Below, one piece after another: positions 9,943 through 18,684 of a stretch of DNA of 64,000 nt. The notes beneath the pieces were generated by a model. That model did not search any database. It was not told the DNA's origin and was given only the letters and a program-made list of their open reading frames with translations. This DNA is from Halorubrum sodomense (lineage in GTDB: Archaea; Halobacteriota; Halobacteria; Halobacteriales; Haloferacaceae): positions 372,001 through 436,000 of the forward strand of contig NZ_FOYN01000002.1 of assembly GCF_900111935.1 (NCBI RefSeq), written 5' to 3'. Positions within the stretch are counted from its first letter, which is position 1. Each line of letters starts with the position of its first letter. A program made the translations under genes and the position numbers.

Positions 9943-10176
9943 ATGGACGTGACCGTCGAGGTCGTCGGCGAGGGGACGGAGGAGTACAGCCTCGCCGCCG
10001 ACGCGACGTACGACGACCTGATCCGCGAGGCGGGCTACCACCCGCAGGAGGCGTCGGCGCTGGTCGACGGCTCGCCGGTCCCGGGCGACCGCGTCGTCGA
10101 CGCCGACGAGGTCCGGGTCCTCCGATTGATAAAGGGCGGCGCGACGGACGGCGACGCGACGGACGGCGGCGCGTGA
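9943..10176 (+). CDS. samp2: SAMP2-like ubiquitin-fold modifier with C-terminal extension
   Basis: A 77-aa beta-grasp protein. The first 66 residues align by eye with Haloferax SAMP2: MDVTVEVVGEGTEEY at the start and VRVLRLIKGG at the end of the fold, which contains the diglycine (65-66). SAMP proteins are adenylated by UbaA and act both in protein conjugation and as sulfur carriers for tRNA thiolation. Here the diglycine is followed by 11 extra residues (ATDGDATDGGA) encoded by an imperfect DNA repeat, so it is not C-terminal and would need trimming. The only lysine is K64. Position 58, a chain-linking lysine in my recollection of Haloferax SAMP2, is Arg. It overlaps the next gene by four bases (GTGA). 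Confidence 0.85.
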   Translation: MDVTVEVVGEGTEEYSLAADATYDDLIREAGYHPQEASALVDGSPVPGDRVVDADEVRVLRLIKGGATDGDATDGGA

Positions 10177-10661
10177 CCGAAGAGTACGATCTGCCAGACC
10201 CGCCCGACGACGTGACCGTCGAGCCCGCGATCCCCGACGACCGCCTCGACGTGCTTCGAATTCTCGACGCCGCGATGCTGGAGACCGACGCGGACGCCGT
10301 CGACGACCGGATCGCGGCCGGCGACGCCCTCGTGGCGCGCTCGACGCGGACCGGCGGGGTCGTCGGCGCGCTGGTCGCCGTGCGTCCCGACCCGGACCGG
10401 CTTCACGTCGACGCCGTCGCGGTCAGACGGGCGCGTCGCGGTCGGGGGATCGGCTCCGCGCTCGTCGCGGGCGCGGTCGGTCGCGCCCGGTCGGATCCCG
10501 CGGTCGACGCCGTCACCGCTCGGTTCGACGCCGATCTGCGGGCGTTCTACGAGGGCCTCGGGTTCACGATCCGGCCGGCGGGAGCGGGGAGCGACGCCGC
10601 GGACCAAAGCCCTGATCGCCTCGACGGGACACTGTCGGTGGGCGGCCGCGACTCGGCGTGA
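10173..10661 (+). CDS. GNAT-family N-acetyltransferase
   Basis: A 162-aa protein starting with GTG that overlaps the SAMP2-like gene by four bases. The acetyl-CoA pyrophosphate-binding loop is RRARRGRGIGSALVAGAVGR near residue 90. It is preceded by the beta-strand LHVDAVAV and followed by DLRAFYEGLGFTI, the usual GNAT end motif. The N-terminal region is short. The substrate cannot be read from sequence. Translational coupling to a ubiquitin-like modifier gene is notable, and an acetylation role linked to protein modification is possible but speculative. Confidence 0.88.
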   Translation: MTEEYDLPDPPDDVTVEPAIPDDRLDVLRILDAAMLETDADAVDDRIAAGDALVARSTRTGGVVGALVAVRPDPDRLHVDAVAVRRARRGRGIGSALVAGAVGRARSDPAVDAVTARFDADLRAFYEGLGFTIRPAGAGSDAADQSPDRLDGTLSVGGRDSA

Positions 10662-10702
10662 ACCGATCGCAAGCGGCGCGTCCGACTCGCGGCTGACTGA
10701 CC

Positions 10703-10709
10703 TTTTTTT
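10703..10709 (+). terminator. T7 run, probable transcription terminator
   Basis: Seven consecutive T residues lie 41 nt after the GNAT stop codon, in a region otherwise GC-rich. Archaeal RNA polymerase terminates at such runs without needing a hairpin. The same AT-rich patch could serve as the promoter element of the coiled-coil gene that begins at 10741. Confidence 0.45.
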
Positions 10710-10740
10710 AGTGTGGTATGTGTACACATGGTCCCCACAG

Positions 10741-11247
10741 ATGATGCCCTCAGCGTCCGGTTCCCTCGACTCCGGTAGTCTCGATGTCGAAGCGGTGGAC
10801 TCGATCGACGGTCCCCGGCTCCGACCGACCGCGTCGGCGGGCGCCCGCTCGAACGCCGGCGGCCGTCCCGGCGACCGACGCGTCCGCGACGACGCCCTCG
10901 CGGCCGAACGCGATCTGTCCGCGGCCGAACGCGATCTGTCTGCGGCCGAACGCGACCTGCCGCCCGACCGCGACCTGCCGGCCGAGCGGGTCCGGGCGCT
11001 CACGGACGAGGTGGCCGCGCTCGAAGCGGAGGTCGAGGCGCTCGAACGGGTCGTCGAGTCGAAGGAGCGGCAGCGCCAGCAGGTGATCGACAACTACGAG
11101 TCGATCGTTGCGGCCCGACGGGCGCCCGACCGCTCGTCCGAAACGGACGCCGCCGCGTCGGAGCCGAGCGACGGACGGGGACTCCTCGCCACGGTCGCGT
11201 CCGGCGTCGGACGGGTCGCGGGGTGGCTGCGACCCGACCGCGAGTAG
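10741..11247 (+). CDS. Coiled-coil protein with heptad repeats, unknown function
   Basis: About 168 aa from ATG 10741. An in-frame GTG at 10711 would add ten unusual residues. The N-terminal third is disordered. Residues about 54-80 are tandem seven-residue units of the form AAERDLS, then PPDRDLP. A predicted coiled coil follows (VRALTDEVAALEAEVEALER to QRQQVIDNYE). The C-terminal end is GLLATVASGVGRVAGWLRPD, an amphipathic helix that might touch the membrane. No catalytic motif is present. I do not recognise the family. The composition suggests a scaffold or oligomerising protein. Confidence 0.55.
   Translation: MMPSASGSLDSGSLDVEAVDSIDGPRLRPTASAGARSNAGGRPGDRRVRDDALAAERDLSAAERDLSAAERDLPPDRDLPAERVRALTDEVAALEAEVEALERVVESKERQRQQVIDNYESIVAARRAPDRSSETDAAASEPSDGRGLLATVASGVGRVAGWLRPDRE
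10900..10980 (+). repeat. Tandem 21-nt repeat inside the coiled-coil gene
   Basis: Three near-identical 21-nt units begin at 10900, 10921 and 10942 (each starting GCGGCCGAACGCGA), followed by an 18-nt degenerate fourth unit. Each full unit encodes a heptad, so length variation between strains would extend or shorten the helix in register. Confidence 0.8.
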
Positions 11248-11341
11248 CCGCCCGCCGCCGGCCTCCCGCCGAACCCGACCGCGGAGACGGCCCGCGCCCG
11301 CATTCGACGTTCATTTCCGGGTCGCCCCCGTCCTTACGGGT

Positions 11342-11404
11342 ATGAGCGCTACTTCGCCCTCGATTTCGGCGGTTCCGTGCCCGGCCGCGGTGATCGACTC
11401 ATGA
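11342..11404 (+). CDS. Possible 20-codon leader ORF overlapping rlmE
   Basis: ATG 11342 opens a frame of 20 residues (MSATSPSISAVPCPAAVIDS) that ends at TGA 11402-11404. It shares the ATGA overlap with the rlmE start at 11401. The geometry is that of a translationally coupled short upstream ORF. There is no homology evidence, and chance cannot be excluded. An alternative is that transcription of rlmE starts downstream of this frame. Confidence 0.3.
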   Translation: MSATSPSISAVPCPAAVIDS

Positions 11405-12174
11405 GCGGCAAAGACGACTACTACAACCGGTCCAAACAGCAGGGGTACCGCGCCCGGTCCGCCTACAAGCTGAAACAGGTCGACGAGGAGTCGGACATCC
11501 TCGCCCCCGGCGACACCGTGGTCGACCTCGGCGCCGCCCCCGGCGGCTGGCTCCAGGTCGCCGCCGAGGAGGTGGGCGAGGGCGGCACCGTCGTCGGCGT
11601 CGACCTCCAGCGCATCGACGAGTTCGACGACCACGACGTCGAGACGATCCGCGGGGACATGACCGAGGAGCGCACCCGCCACTACCTGCGGGAAGCGGTC
11701 GGTGAGGACGGCGCGGACGCGGTCCTCTCCGACATGGCGCCCAACATGACCGGGGAGTACAACCTCGACCACGCCCGGTCGGTCCACCTCGCGCGCCAGG
11801 CGCTCGACGCCGCCGACGAGCTGCTCGCGACCGGCGGCGACTTCGTCGTAAAGGTGTTCCAGGGGGAGGACCTCGACGCCTTCCGCGACGACGTAGCGGC
11901 GTCGTTCCAGTACGTTCGGACCGTCTCGCCGCCCGCCTCGCGGGACGCCTCCTCGGAGGTGTACCTCGTCGCGAAGGGGTACACCGAGGCGCCGGTCGCC
12001 GAGGGCGACCGGGTGGAGGTGACGATCGAGGAGTCGGGCGACGAGGGCGACGGCATCGCTTACGTCGACGGCTACACCCTGTTCGTCGACGGCGACGTCG
12101 GTGAGACGCTGACGGTCGAAGTCACCGACGTGAAGCCGCGGTTCGGCTTCGCGGAGCGCGTCGACGGGAACTGA
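11401..12174 (+). CDS. rlmE: 23S rRNA 2'-O-methyltransferase RlmE/FtsJ with TRAM domain
   Basis: A 257-aa SAM-dependent methyltransferase. The N terminus is GKDDYYNRSKQQGYRARSAY, typical of RrmJ/FtsJ. The SAM-binding loop is VVDLGAAPGGWLQVA. The K-D-K-E catalytic set can be placed at YKLK, SDMAPNMTG, FVVKVFQG and SEVYLVA. A TRAM RNA-binding domain occupies the last 65 residues (VAEGDRVEVTIEESGDEGDG onward), an arrangement found in archaeal FtsJ. It should methylate the ribose of a uridine in the 23S rRNA A-loop. I chose ATG 11401. An upstream GTG at 11377 would add eight residues. Confidence 0.95.
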   Translation: MSGKDDYYNRSKQQGYRARSAYKLKQVDEESDILAPGDTVVDLGAAPGGWLQVAAEEVGEGGTVVGVDLQRIDEFDDHDVETIRGDMTEERTRHYLREAVGEDGADAVLSDMAPNMTGEYNLDHARSVHLARQALDAADELLATGGDFVVKVFQGEDLDAFRDDVAASFQYVRTVSPPASRDASSEVYLVAKGYTEAPVAEGDRVEVTIEESGDEGDGIAYVDGYTLFVDGDVGETLTVEVTDVKPRFGFAERVDGN

Positions 12175-12199
12175 GGGGCCCCGCTCGCTCGTTGGCGCG

Positions 12200-13858
12200 T
12201 CACGTCGACGCGTCCCGCTCGACGGTCGCGCCGCGCAGCACGTATCTGACGCCCTCGTCGTAGTCGAGGTCGGGCTCGAGGGCCCATCCTTCCACGCGAC
12301 CGAGCGCGCGGACGTTCGGCAGGGCCATGCCCGCCTCGGCGCTCGGCTCGGCGCTCTCGTACTCGAAGAGGAGCGATCCCCCGTCGTCCCCGGTGAACCG
12401 ACCGTCGTCCGCGACCGCGAACCCGTCGTCGGTCAGCGAGACGGTCACCGCGGTCGCGTCGTTGAACGCGGCGAACTCGAACGCGTTCTTGAACAGCTGC
12501 TTGAGTCGGGTCGGAGCCGCGAGTATCTGCCCATCCCCCTCGACCACCACGTCGACGTCGGCGCCGCTCGCCGTCGCCGCGTCGGTCACGGCCGCCTCGA
12601 ACTCGACGAACGACGGCTCGTCGGTGTCGCGCGCGTACCGGACGAGAGTGTGGAGATCCTCGACGACGCCGCCGATCCGAGCGACTCGGCTGCGCGCCAC
12701 CGCGACCGACTCGGCCGCGGCCGCCTCCTCGCCGCCGTCGAGCCGATCCGCCGCCTCCGCGAGATGGCCGTCGGCGACCGCCACGGAGTTCCGCAGTTCG
12801 TGAGCGATCGCGCCGGCCATGTCTCCCAGCTGCTCCTCGTGGCGATCGAGCTGCTCGCGCTGCCGCTCGATGGCGGTCACGTCCTGGACCAGCAGCGCCC
12901 ACCCGAACTCCGCGCCGCCGACCGCGAGCGGTTCGCTCGTGACGCAGTAGGTCCGGTCGCTGCCGTCGGCGTCGCTGACGTCGATGAGGGTCGGCCGCTC
13001 GTCGCGGTACTCGTCAGCGATGCTCGGAGAGAGCTCCTCGATGCGGTCCGCGTCGTCGGCGAGCGACGGGAACAGCTCGGTCGCGCGCTCGTTGTGGTCG
13101 CGGACTCGCCCGTCGGTGTCGAGGATCAGGACGGCGCCGGCGGTGCGCTCGACGAACGAGCGCGTCGCCGTCTCCTCGACGGCGAGGAACGTGTCCTCGA
13201 CCAGGTAGACGCTCCCGACCGCGAAGACGGCGACGCCGAGCGGCTCGTAACTCAGTTGCGGGAGGACGCTCGGCGCCGCGCGCGCGACCGCGTTCGGCAC
13301 GACGGCGAGTCCGGTCGCCGCGAACACCCCGGCCAGCGTCCACGTGGACCCTTCCGACCGACGGAACAGCCGGTACAGCAGGTAGAAGCCGCCGGCCGAC
13401 AGCGCGTACGCCAGCGCGAACGATCCCCAGTACAGCGCCCCCTCCTCGACGACGAGCCGCCGGGCGGGCTCCGTCCGGAGCGCCGCGTCGAAGTACCGAC
13501 CGTGGACCGGGTTCGTGAGCTTCAGTCCGACCACGGCGACGTAGAGCGCGACGGCGGCCCGCCGATACCGCGTCCGGCGGTGGTAGTCGCGGCCGGCGTA
13601 CGCGGACGCGAAGTAGCACCAGGCGAACGGCGTGGCGAAGCCGACGGTCAGCGCGAGGGTGTAGAGCGCGACCGCGGTCGGCTCCTCGGCGGCGAGCAGG
13701 ACGCCCCCCTGGAGGAACGCCCACACGCCGACGAGGATCAGGAGCGCACGGAGCCCGCGTCTGGCGTCGCCGTTCCGCAGGCGGGACCCGCGGAACGCGG
13801 CCGCGAAACAGGTGCCCCCCGAGAGGGCGAACAGACTGACGACCCACCACAGCACCAT
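12200..13858 (-). CDS. Membrane histidine kinase with N-terminal 7TM and PAS domains
   Basis: About 552 aa from ATG 13858 (MVLWWVVSLFALSGG). An in-frame GTG at 13870 would add four residues. Seven hydrophobic helices fill residues 1-220, as in the 7TM sensor of haloarchaeal kinases. A PAS domain follows (GAVLILDTDGRVRDHNERAT, about 240-350), then the H-box AIAHELRNSVAVADG. The ATPase domain has LKQLFKNAFEFAAFN as N-box and VADDGRFTGDDG as G1. The G2 region reads AGMALPNVRAL in place of GxGLGL, so ATP binding may be weakened. AT-rich DNA at 13861-13975 is its likely promoter region. It converges with rlmE. Confidence 0.88.
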   Translation of the reverse strand: MVLWWVVSLFALSGGTCFAAAFRGSRLRNGDARRGLRALLILVGVWAFLQGGVLLAAEEPTAVALYTLALTVGFATPFAWCYFASAYAGRDYHRRTRYRRAAVALYVAVVGLKLTNPVHGRYFDAALRTEPARRLVVEEGALYWGSFALAYALSAGGFYLLYRLFRRSEGSTWTLAGVFAATGLAVVPNAVARAAPSVLPQLSYEPLGVAVFAVGSVYLVEDTFLAVEETATRSFVERTAGAVLILDTDGRVRDHNERATELFPSLADDADRIEELSPSIADEYRDERPTLIDVSDADGSDRTYCVTSEPLAVGGAEFGWALLVQDVTAIERQREQLDRHEEQLGDMAGAIAHELRNSVAVADGHLAEAADRLDGGEEAAAAESVAVARSRVARIGGVVEDLHTLVRYARDTDEPSFVEFEAAVTDAATASGADVDVVVEGDGQILAAPTRLKQLFKNAFEFAAFNDATAVTVSLTDDGFAVADDGRFTGDDGGSLLFEYESAEPSAEAGMALPNVRALGRVEGWALEPDLDYDEGVRYVLRGATVERDAST

Positions 13859-13996
13859 TGAATGATACACGTGACGAACAGGATCAACTTAATACGGTCG
13901 CATAACCTGGGTACTGATGCCGAATTGATATGTTCTCTTACTTGTAATTAGGAGTATATATCGAGGGCAGTATCGGGAAGGTCGGGACCCGAAGCC

Positions 13997-14497
13997 TCAG
14001 TTCGCCCTGCCGCGCCTGACCCACTCGCGCAGGGTGAACCGGTCGTACGCGGTCTCCGCCGCGACTTCCCACTCGGATTCGTCCCACTCGGGATAGCGCG
14101 TGTCGCCCTCGTAGGCGCCGTCGACGTGGCTGAGGACCATCCCGTCGAGGTGCGGTTGGAAGAGGTCGTATATCCCGCCGCCGCCGAGGACGTACGCCGT
14201 GTCGACGCCGGTTTCGCTCGCGGCCTCACCGGCCAGGTCGATCGCGGTCCCGTCCCCGTTCGCGACCGTCGCGGTCGGGACGCCGACGCTCTCGACGCTC
14301 CGGCTCACGACGATCTGGCGGCTCCCGGGGAGGTCGTCGCGCATCGAGTCGAAGGTGCGACGACCGAGGATCACCGGCGACCCGGCGACGCGCTCGCGGT
14401 ACTGCTTGACGTCCGCCTCGATGTGTGGCCACGGTAGTTCGCCGTCTCTCCCGATCACCCGGTTTTCCGCGAGGGCGGCGATGCTGACGAGTTTCAC
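13997..14497 (-). CDS. folA: Dihydrofolate reductase
   Basis: A 166-aa enzyme that reduces dihydrofolate with NADPH. Recognisable elements are [20 protein letters not shown] at the N terminus (substrate and Met20-loop region), [11 protein letters not shown], the NADPH-binding ALAENRVIG and [20 protein letters not shown], and the terminal DRFTLREW strand. Length is typical for a stand-alone DHFR. It lies 75 nt downstream of the alanine dehydrogenase homologue and about 140 nt upstream of the 7TM kinase. Confidence 0.96.
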   Translation of the reverse strand: MKLVSIAALAENRVIGRDGELPWPHIEADVKQYRERVAGSPVILGRRTFDSMRDDLPGSRQIVVSRSVESVGVPTATVANGDGTAIDLAGEAASETGVDTAYVLGGGGIYDLFQPHLDGMVLSHVDGAYEGDTRYPEWDESEWEVAAETAYDRFTLREWVRRGRAN

Positions 14498-14572
14498 GGG
14501 CCGGGTACGGGACGGAGGGGCAAAAGCGGCGCGTCGGGCGCGGTCGTCGCGGCCGAGCGAACTCCGCTTCCG

Positions 14573-15631
14573 TCAGCCGTCGAGGCCGAGCAGGTCGAAC
14601 GGGTAGCCGTTGTCCAGTTCGTCGGCGCGCTCGTAGACGACGCGCGCGGCCGCCACGTCCTGGATCGCGAGGCCGGTCGAGTCGAAGACGCTGACGCCGC
14701 GCACGCCGTCGGCGTCCGCGGCCGTCCCCGGCGTGCCGGGGCGGCCCGCGCGACGGCCGACGACGATCTCGCCGATCTCGCCGTAGATGTCGTCGTCGGT
14801 GAGCGTCCCGGCGGCGTAGGGGACGTTGATCTCGCCGGAGTGCGTGCACTGCTCGTGGTCGTCGATGACGACGGTGGCGTCGACGAGGAGGTCGTCCGCG
14901 AGCTCGTGTTTCCCGGCCGCGTCCGCGCCCATCGCGTTGACGTGGGTGTGCTCGCCCACGTCGTCGCGGCCGACGATCGGGGTCTCGACGGGCGTCACCG
15001 TCGAGAGGATATCGCAGTGGCCGGCCTCCGAAACCGAGCCGGCGCGCACGTCGAACCGGTCCTCGAAGGCGTCGACGAAGTCGGCGACGCGCGCCTCGTC
15101 GAGGTCGCTCACGACGACCTCCTCAATGTCGCGCACCGCGGCGATCGCCTCGAGCTGCGTGTACGACTGGACGCCCGCGCCGACGATCCCGAGCGAGGTC
15201 GCGTCCGGGACCGCGAGGTGGTCGGTCGCGACCGCGGCGGCCGCGCCGGTCCGTTTCATCGTCAGCGTCGTGCCGTCGAGAATCGCCAGCGGGAACGCCG
15301 TCTCCGGGTCCGAGTAGATCATCGTCCCCATCACGGTCGGGAGGTCGTGGTCGGCGGGGTTGTCGGTGTGGACGTTCACCCACTTGATCCCGGCGGCGTC
15401 CCACCCCTCGCCGCTCGCCGTCTCCTCCGCGACGTCCTCCTCGCGCACGTCGAGGTAGGCGGGCATCGACCGGAAGTCGCCGTTGTACTCGGGCAGGTCG
15501 ACGTACGACTTCGCCGGCATCTTCGCGTCGCCGCGCTCGTAGGCCGTGAACGCGCCGCGGACCGCGTCGATCACGCGGTCCATCTCGGCGTTCTCGTCGA
15601 CGTCGTCCGCGTTGAGGAGCAGCGTCTTCAT
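14573..15631 (-). CDS. Alanine dehydrogenase / ornithine cyclodeaminase family protein
   Basis: A 352-aa NAD(P)-binding enzyme of the OCD/mu-crystallin family. The N terminus is MKTLLLNADDVDEN. The substrate lysine region is KMPAKSYVDLPEYNGDFRSM, followed by WVNVHTDNP. The Rossmann segment is SLGIVGAGVQSYTQLEAIAA. The C-terminal region DSTGLAIQDVAAA is diagnostic for the family. Archaeal members include NAD-dependent L-alanine dehydrogenase and ornithine cyclodeaminase. Sequence alone does not separate them here. I chose ATG 15631 over an upstream in-frame start at 15655 because the family begins at this point. It follows the glycerate kinase by 20 nt. Confidence 0.88.
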   Translation of the reverse strand: MKTLLLNADDVDENAEMDRVIDAVRGAFTAYERGDAKMPAKSYVDLPEYNGDFRSMPAYLDVREEDVAEETASGEGWDAAGIKWVNVHTDNPADHDLPTVMGTMIYSDPETAFPLAILDGTTLTMKRTGAAAAVATDHLAVPDATSLGIVGAGVQSYTQLEAIAAVRDIEEVVVSDLDEARVADFVDAFEDRFDVRAGSVSEAGHCDILSTVTPVETPIVGRDDVGEHTHVNAMGADAAGKHELADDLLVDATVVIDDHEQCTHSGEINVPYAAGTLTDDDIYGEIGEIVVGRRAGRPGTPGTAADADGVRGVSVFDSTGLAIQDVAAARVVYERADELDNGYPFDLLGLDG

Positions 15632-15651
15632 GTCGCAAAATTCGCCGGCCG

Positions 15652-17103
15652 TCACTTAGTCCCTTCCGAACGGGATTCGCCCGACCCGATCGCGACCGCG
15701 CGAAGGTCGTTGACGTTCGTCCCGGTCGGCCCGGTCCGGAGCAGCGCCTCCGCCTCGTCGAGCGTCGGGTACGCGTCGTGCGCGTCGAGCGCCCTCGCGG
15801 CCGATCCGGGGTCCAGCGACCCGTCGCGACCGCCGTCCACGAGCCGGTCGTCGACCAGCGCGCCCGCGGCGTCCGTGGCGCCGTCGACCCCGTCTGTGTC
15901 GACGCTCGCGACGGCGACTCCCGCACCGTCCGGCCCCGCGGCGTCGAGTTCGACCGCCGCCGACAGCGCGAACTCCTGATTCGGCCCTCCCTCGCCGTGC
16001 TCCTCCCCGAGCGTCACCGTCACCTCGCCGGCCGAGAGGACGAGCGCGGGCGGTTCGACCGGCTCGCCGGCCGCCCGACACTCCTCGGCGACCGCCGCGT
16101 GGGTCTTCGCGGCCTCCCGCGCCTCGCCGCGCACCCGCGAGGAGAGTACGAGCGGGTCGTACCCACGCTCCGCGGCGACCTCGCGGGCCGCGTTCAGGGC
16201 CGTTCGCGCGCTCGCGACGATTCGGACGTCGACGCCGGCGCCGTCGAACGGGGGGTCGCCCGGTCCCGGGGTCTCCGCGAGTTCGCCCGCGGCGCCGCGT
16301 TCGAGCCGGTCGGTCACGGCCGCGGGCGCGTCGATCCCGTACCGGTCGAGGACCGCCAGCGCGTCCGCGTAGGTCGTCGGATCGGCCGAGAGCGGACCGC
16401 TCGCTATCACGGCCGGGTCGTCGCCGGTCACGTCGCTGACCGCGAGTCCGAGCGCGTCGGCCGGCGCGGCCGCCCGGGCGAGGCCGCCGCCCTTCACCGC
16501 CGAGAGGTGTTTCCGGACCGCGTTGATCTCCGAGATGGTCGCGCCGCTCGCCAGCAGCGCCTCGGTCGTCGCGCGGAGGTCGTCGAGACCGATCCCGGTC
16601 GCGGGCGCGGCCAGCAGCGCGCTCCCGCCGCCGGTGATCAGGCCGATCACGAGGTCGGACTCGCCGGCGTCGGCCGCGATCGCGCGGACCCGCCGGGCGC
16701 TCTCGACGCCCCGATCGCTCGGCGTCGGGTGGTCGCCGGGCAGGACCGCGATCCGTTCGGTCTCGACCGGGTCGTCCGTGACGACCGCGCCGTCGTCGAT
16801 CCGGTCGCCGAGCAGGCGCTCGACCGCGGCCGCGAAGTGGCCCGCCGCGTTGCCCGCGCCGCCGACCAGCACGCGGTCGTATTCGTCGAGGTCCCGGGTC
16901 GTCGTCGCGCCGTCGACGCTCGCGACGGACAGCCGGCCGTCGTCGAGCGCGAGCGCGTCCGCGACGACCCTCTGCGGGTGGGCCGCCTCGATTCCGGCGA
17001 CGACGCAGTCGAGCGCGACCCGACGAACCGGGTCCCGCGCGTGTCGCTCGCGGTCGGCCACGGTCACGGAGGAATCGGCGGCGGCGTCTGTCGCGTCGGA
17101 CAT
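15652..17103 (-). CDS. Glycerate 2-kinase (DUF4147/MOFRL family)
   Basis: A 483-aa kinase of the class that phosphorylates D-glycerate to 2-phosphoglycerate, feeding lower glycolysis. The DUF4147 half carries VLVGGAGNAAGHFAAAVERL, GLITGGGSALLAAPATGI, and ISEINAVRKHLSAVKGGGLA. The MOFRL half carries LSAGEVTVTLGEEHGEGGPN and VDTDGVDGATDAAGA. All are standard for the family. Length is slightly above average. It is followed by the alanine dehydrogenase homologue and probably shares its transcript. Confidence 0.93.
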   Translation of the reverse strand: MSDATDAAADSSVTVADRERHARDPVRRVALDCVVAGIEAAHPQRVVADALALDDGRLSVASVDGATTTRDLDEYDRVLVGGAGNAAGHFAAAVERLLGDRIDDGAVVTDDPVETERIAVLPGDHPTPSDRGVESARRVRAIAADAGESDLVIGLITGGGSALLAAPATGIGLDDLRATTEALLASGATISEINAVRKHLSAVKGGGLARAAAPADALGLAVSDVTGDDPAVIASGPLSADPTTYADALAVLDRYGIDAPAAVTDRLERGAAGELAETPGPGDPPFDGAGVDVRIVASARTALNAAREVAAERGYDPLVLSSRVRGEAREAAKTHAAVAEECRAAGEPVEPPALVLSAGEVTVTLGEEHGEGGPNQEFALSAAVELDAAGPDGAGVAVASVDTDGVDGATDAAGALVDDRLVDGGRDGSLDPGSAARALDAHDAYPTLDEAEALLRTGPTGTNVNDLRAVAIGSGESRSEGTK

Positions 17104-17171
17104 CGTCTCTCGGTCGGTATGCGACCCGCCGCGTCAAGAGGGTTCGGTCGGGCCGAAACGCGACGTCGGCC

Positions 17172-18557
17172 TCAGAGGATGACGCCGCGGGTCTGGAGCA
17201 CGTAGTAGGCCGCGAGCAGCGCCGCGATGACGTACTGCCCGGGGTCGACGTCGCGGGCCTCGCCGATCGCGAGCTTGATCAGCGGGTAGGCGACGATCCC
17301 GGCCGCCAGCCCGTCCGCGATGGAGTAGGCGAACGGCATCACGGTGACGGTGAGCCCGGCCGAGACGGCCCACGCCGGGTCGCTCCAGTCGACCTCGACG
17401 AGCCCCTGGAGCATCATCACGCCGACGACGATCAGCGCGATGAAGGAGGCGTACGCCGGAATGGCGGCGACGACGGGGATCAGGACGAGCGACGCGACGA
17501 AGAGGAGCGCGACGACCAGCGCCGTGAGGCCGGTCCGGCCGCCCTCCTCGACGCCGGTCGACGACTCGATATACGTCGTCACCGTGGAGGTACCCAGGAC
17601 CGCGCCCGCGGTCGTCCCCACCGCGTCGGCCATCAGCGGCCTGTCCATGTCGGGGAGGTCGCCGTCGTCGTCGAGGAAGTCACCGAACTGCGAGACGCCG
17701 ATGAGCGTCCCGGCGGTGTCGAAGAAGTCGACGAAGAAGAAGGTGAACACGACCAGGACGAACGTGAGCGGATCGATCTGTCCGAGCCCGTCGACGAACG
17801 CGCCCGCCAGCGGCGTGATGTCGTACTGAGGGGCCGGGAGGGCTCCCGGAGCCGCCGTGACCGTGCCGCGGTCGAAGACGCCGGCGAAGGTGAGCCCCCA
17901 GCCGACGAGGGAGGTCGTCAGGATGCCGAGCACGATCGAGCCCGTGATCCCCCGCGCCCAGAGGCCGAAGGTGAAGGCGAGCCCGAGCACCCCGAGGATC
18001 GCCCACGGGTTCCCGAAGATCCCGCCCAGCGTGACGAGCGTCGCGTCGTCGGGGACGACGATCTGGAGCTCCTGGAAGCCGATGAAGAGGAGGAACAGGC
18101 CGATACCAGCGCCGACAGAGCGCTTCACCGGCTCCGGGAACAGCCGGATGACGTACTCGCGCGCGCCGACGGCGGTCAGGACCATGAACAGGACGCCCTC
18201 GACGAACACCGCGGCCAGCGCCGTCTGCCACGGGACGCCGAGCCCCAGCACGACCGTGTACGCGAAGAAGGCGTTGAGCCCGAGCCCGGGCGCGAGCCCG
18301 AACGGGCGGTTGGCGTACAGCGCCATCACGGCCGTCCCGATCGCAGCCGAGAGGATCGTCGCGATGGCGATCATCTGGAACACCTCGCCCGGCCCGTACC
18401 CCTCTATCTGGATCGCCTCCGAGAGGATCGCGGGGTTCACGACGATGATGTACGACATCGCGAGGAACGTCGTGAGCCCGGCGACCAGTTCGGTGCGGAC
18501 GTCCGACCCGTGCGACTCCACGTCGAACCGCGCGGCCAGCCTGTCTGAAAGACCCAT
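17172..18557 (-). CDS. NCS2-family purine (guanine/hypoxanthine/adenine) permease
   Basis: A 461-aa integral membrane protein with 12 or more hydrophobic helices. Family motifs are TFLAMSYIIVVNPAILSEA near residue 32, the GLAPGLGLNAFFAYTVV segment, FVEGVLFMVLTAVGAREYV, and the late FVDFFDTAGTLIGVSQFGDF. These place it in the AzgA/PbuG branch, which imports purine bases with protons. It lies 127 nt downstream of the HTH-phosphoribosyltransferase gene on the same strand, forming a plausible purine uptake and control unit. Confidence 0.93.
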   Translation of the reverse strand: MGLSDRLAARFDVESHGSDVRTELVAGLTTFLAMSYIIVVNPAILSEAIQIEGYGPGEVFQMIAIATILSAAIGTAVMALYANRPFGLAPGLGLNAFFAYTVVLGLGVPWQTALAAVFVEGVLFMVLTAVGAREYVIRLFPEPVKRSVGAGIGLFLLFIGFQELQIVVPDDATLVTLGGIFGNPWAILGVLGLAFTFGLWARGITGSIVLGILTTSLVGWGLTFAGVFDRGTVTAAPGALPAPQYDITPLAGAFVDGLGQIDPLTFVLVVFTFFFVDFFDTAGTLIGVSQFGDFLDDDGDLPDMDRPLMADAVGTTAGAVLGTSTVTTYIESSTGVEEGGRTGLTALVVALLFVASLVLIPVVAAIPAYASFIALIVVGVMMLQGLVEVDWSDPAWAVSAGLTVTVMPFAYSIADGLAAGIVAYPLIKLAIGEARDVDPGQYVIAALLAAYYVLQTRGVIL

Positions 18558-18684
18558 TGAACGGGTGAGTGTTCCCCGGGATCGACTGATAAGCCTTGCT
18601 GAACGAGCCGGATCACGATCCGTATACGTGGATCGAAATGCCTCCTGAGCGGATTTTTTTCGCGGAGAGTATGCGCGAACGTGG

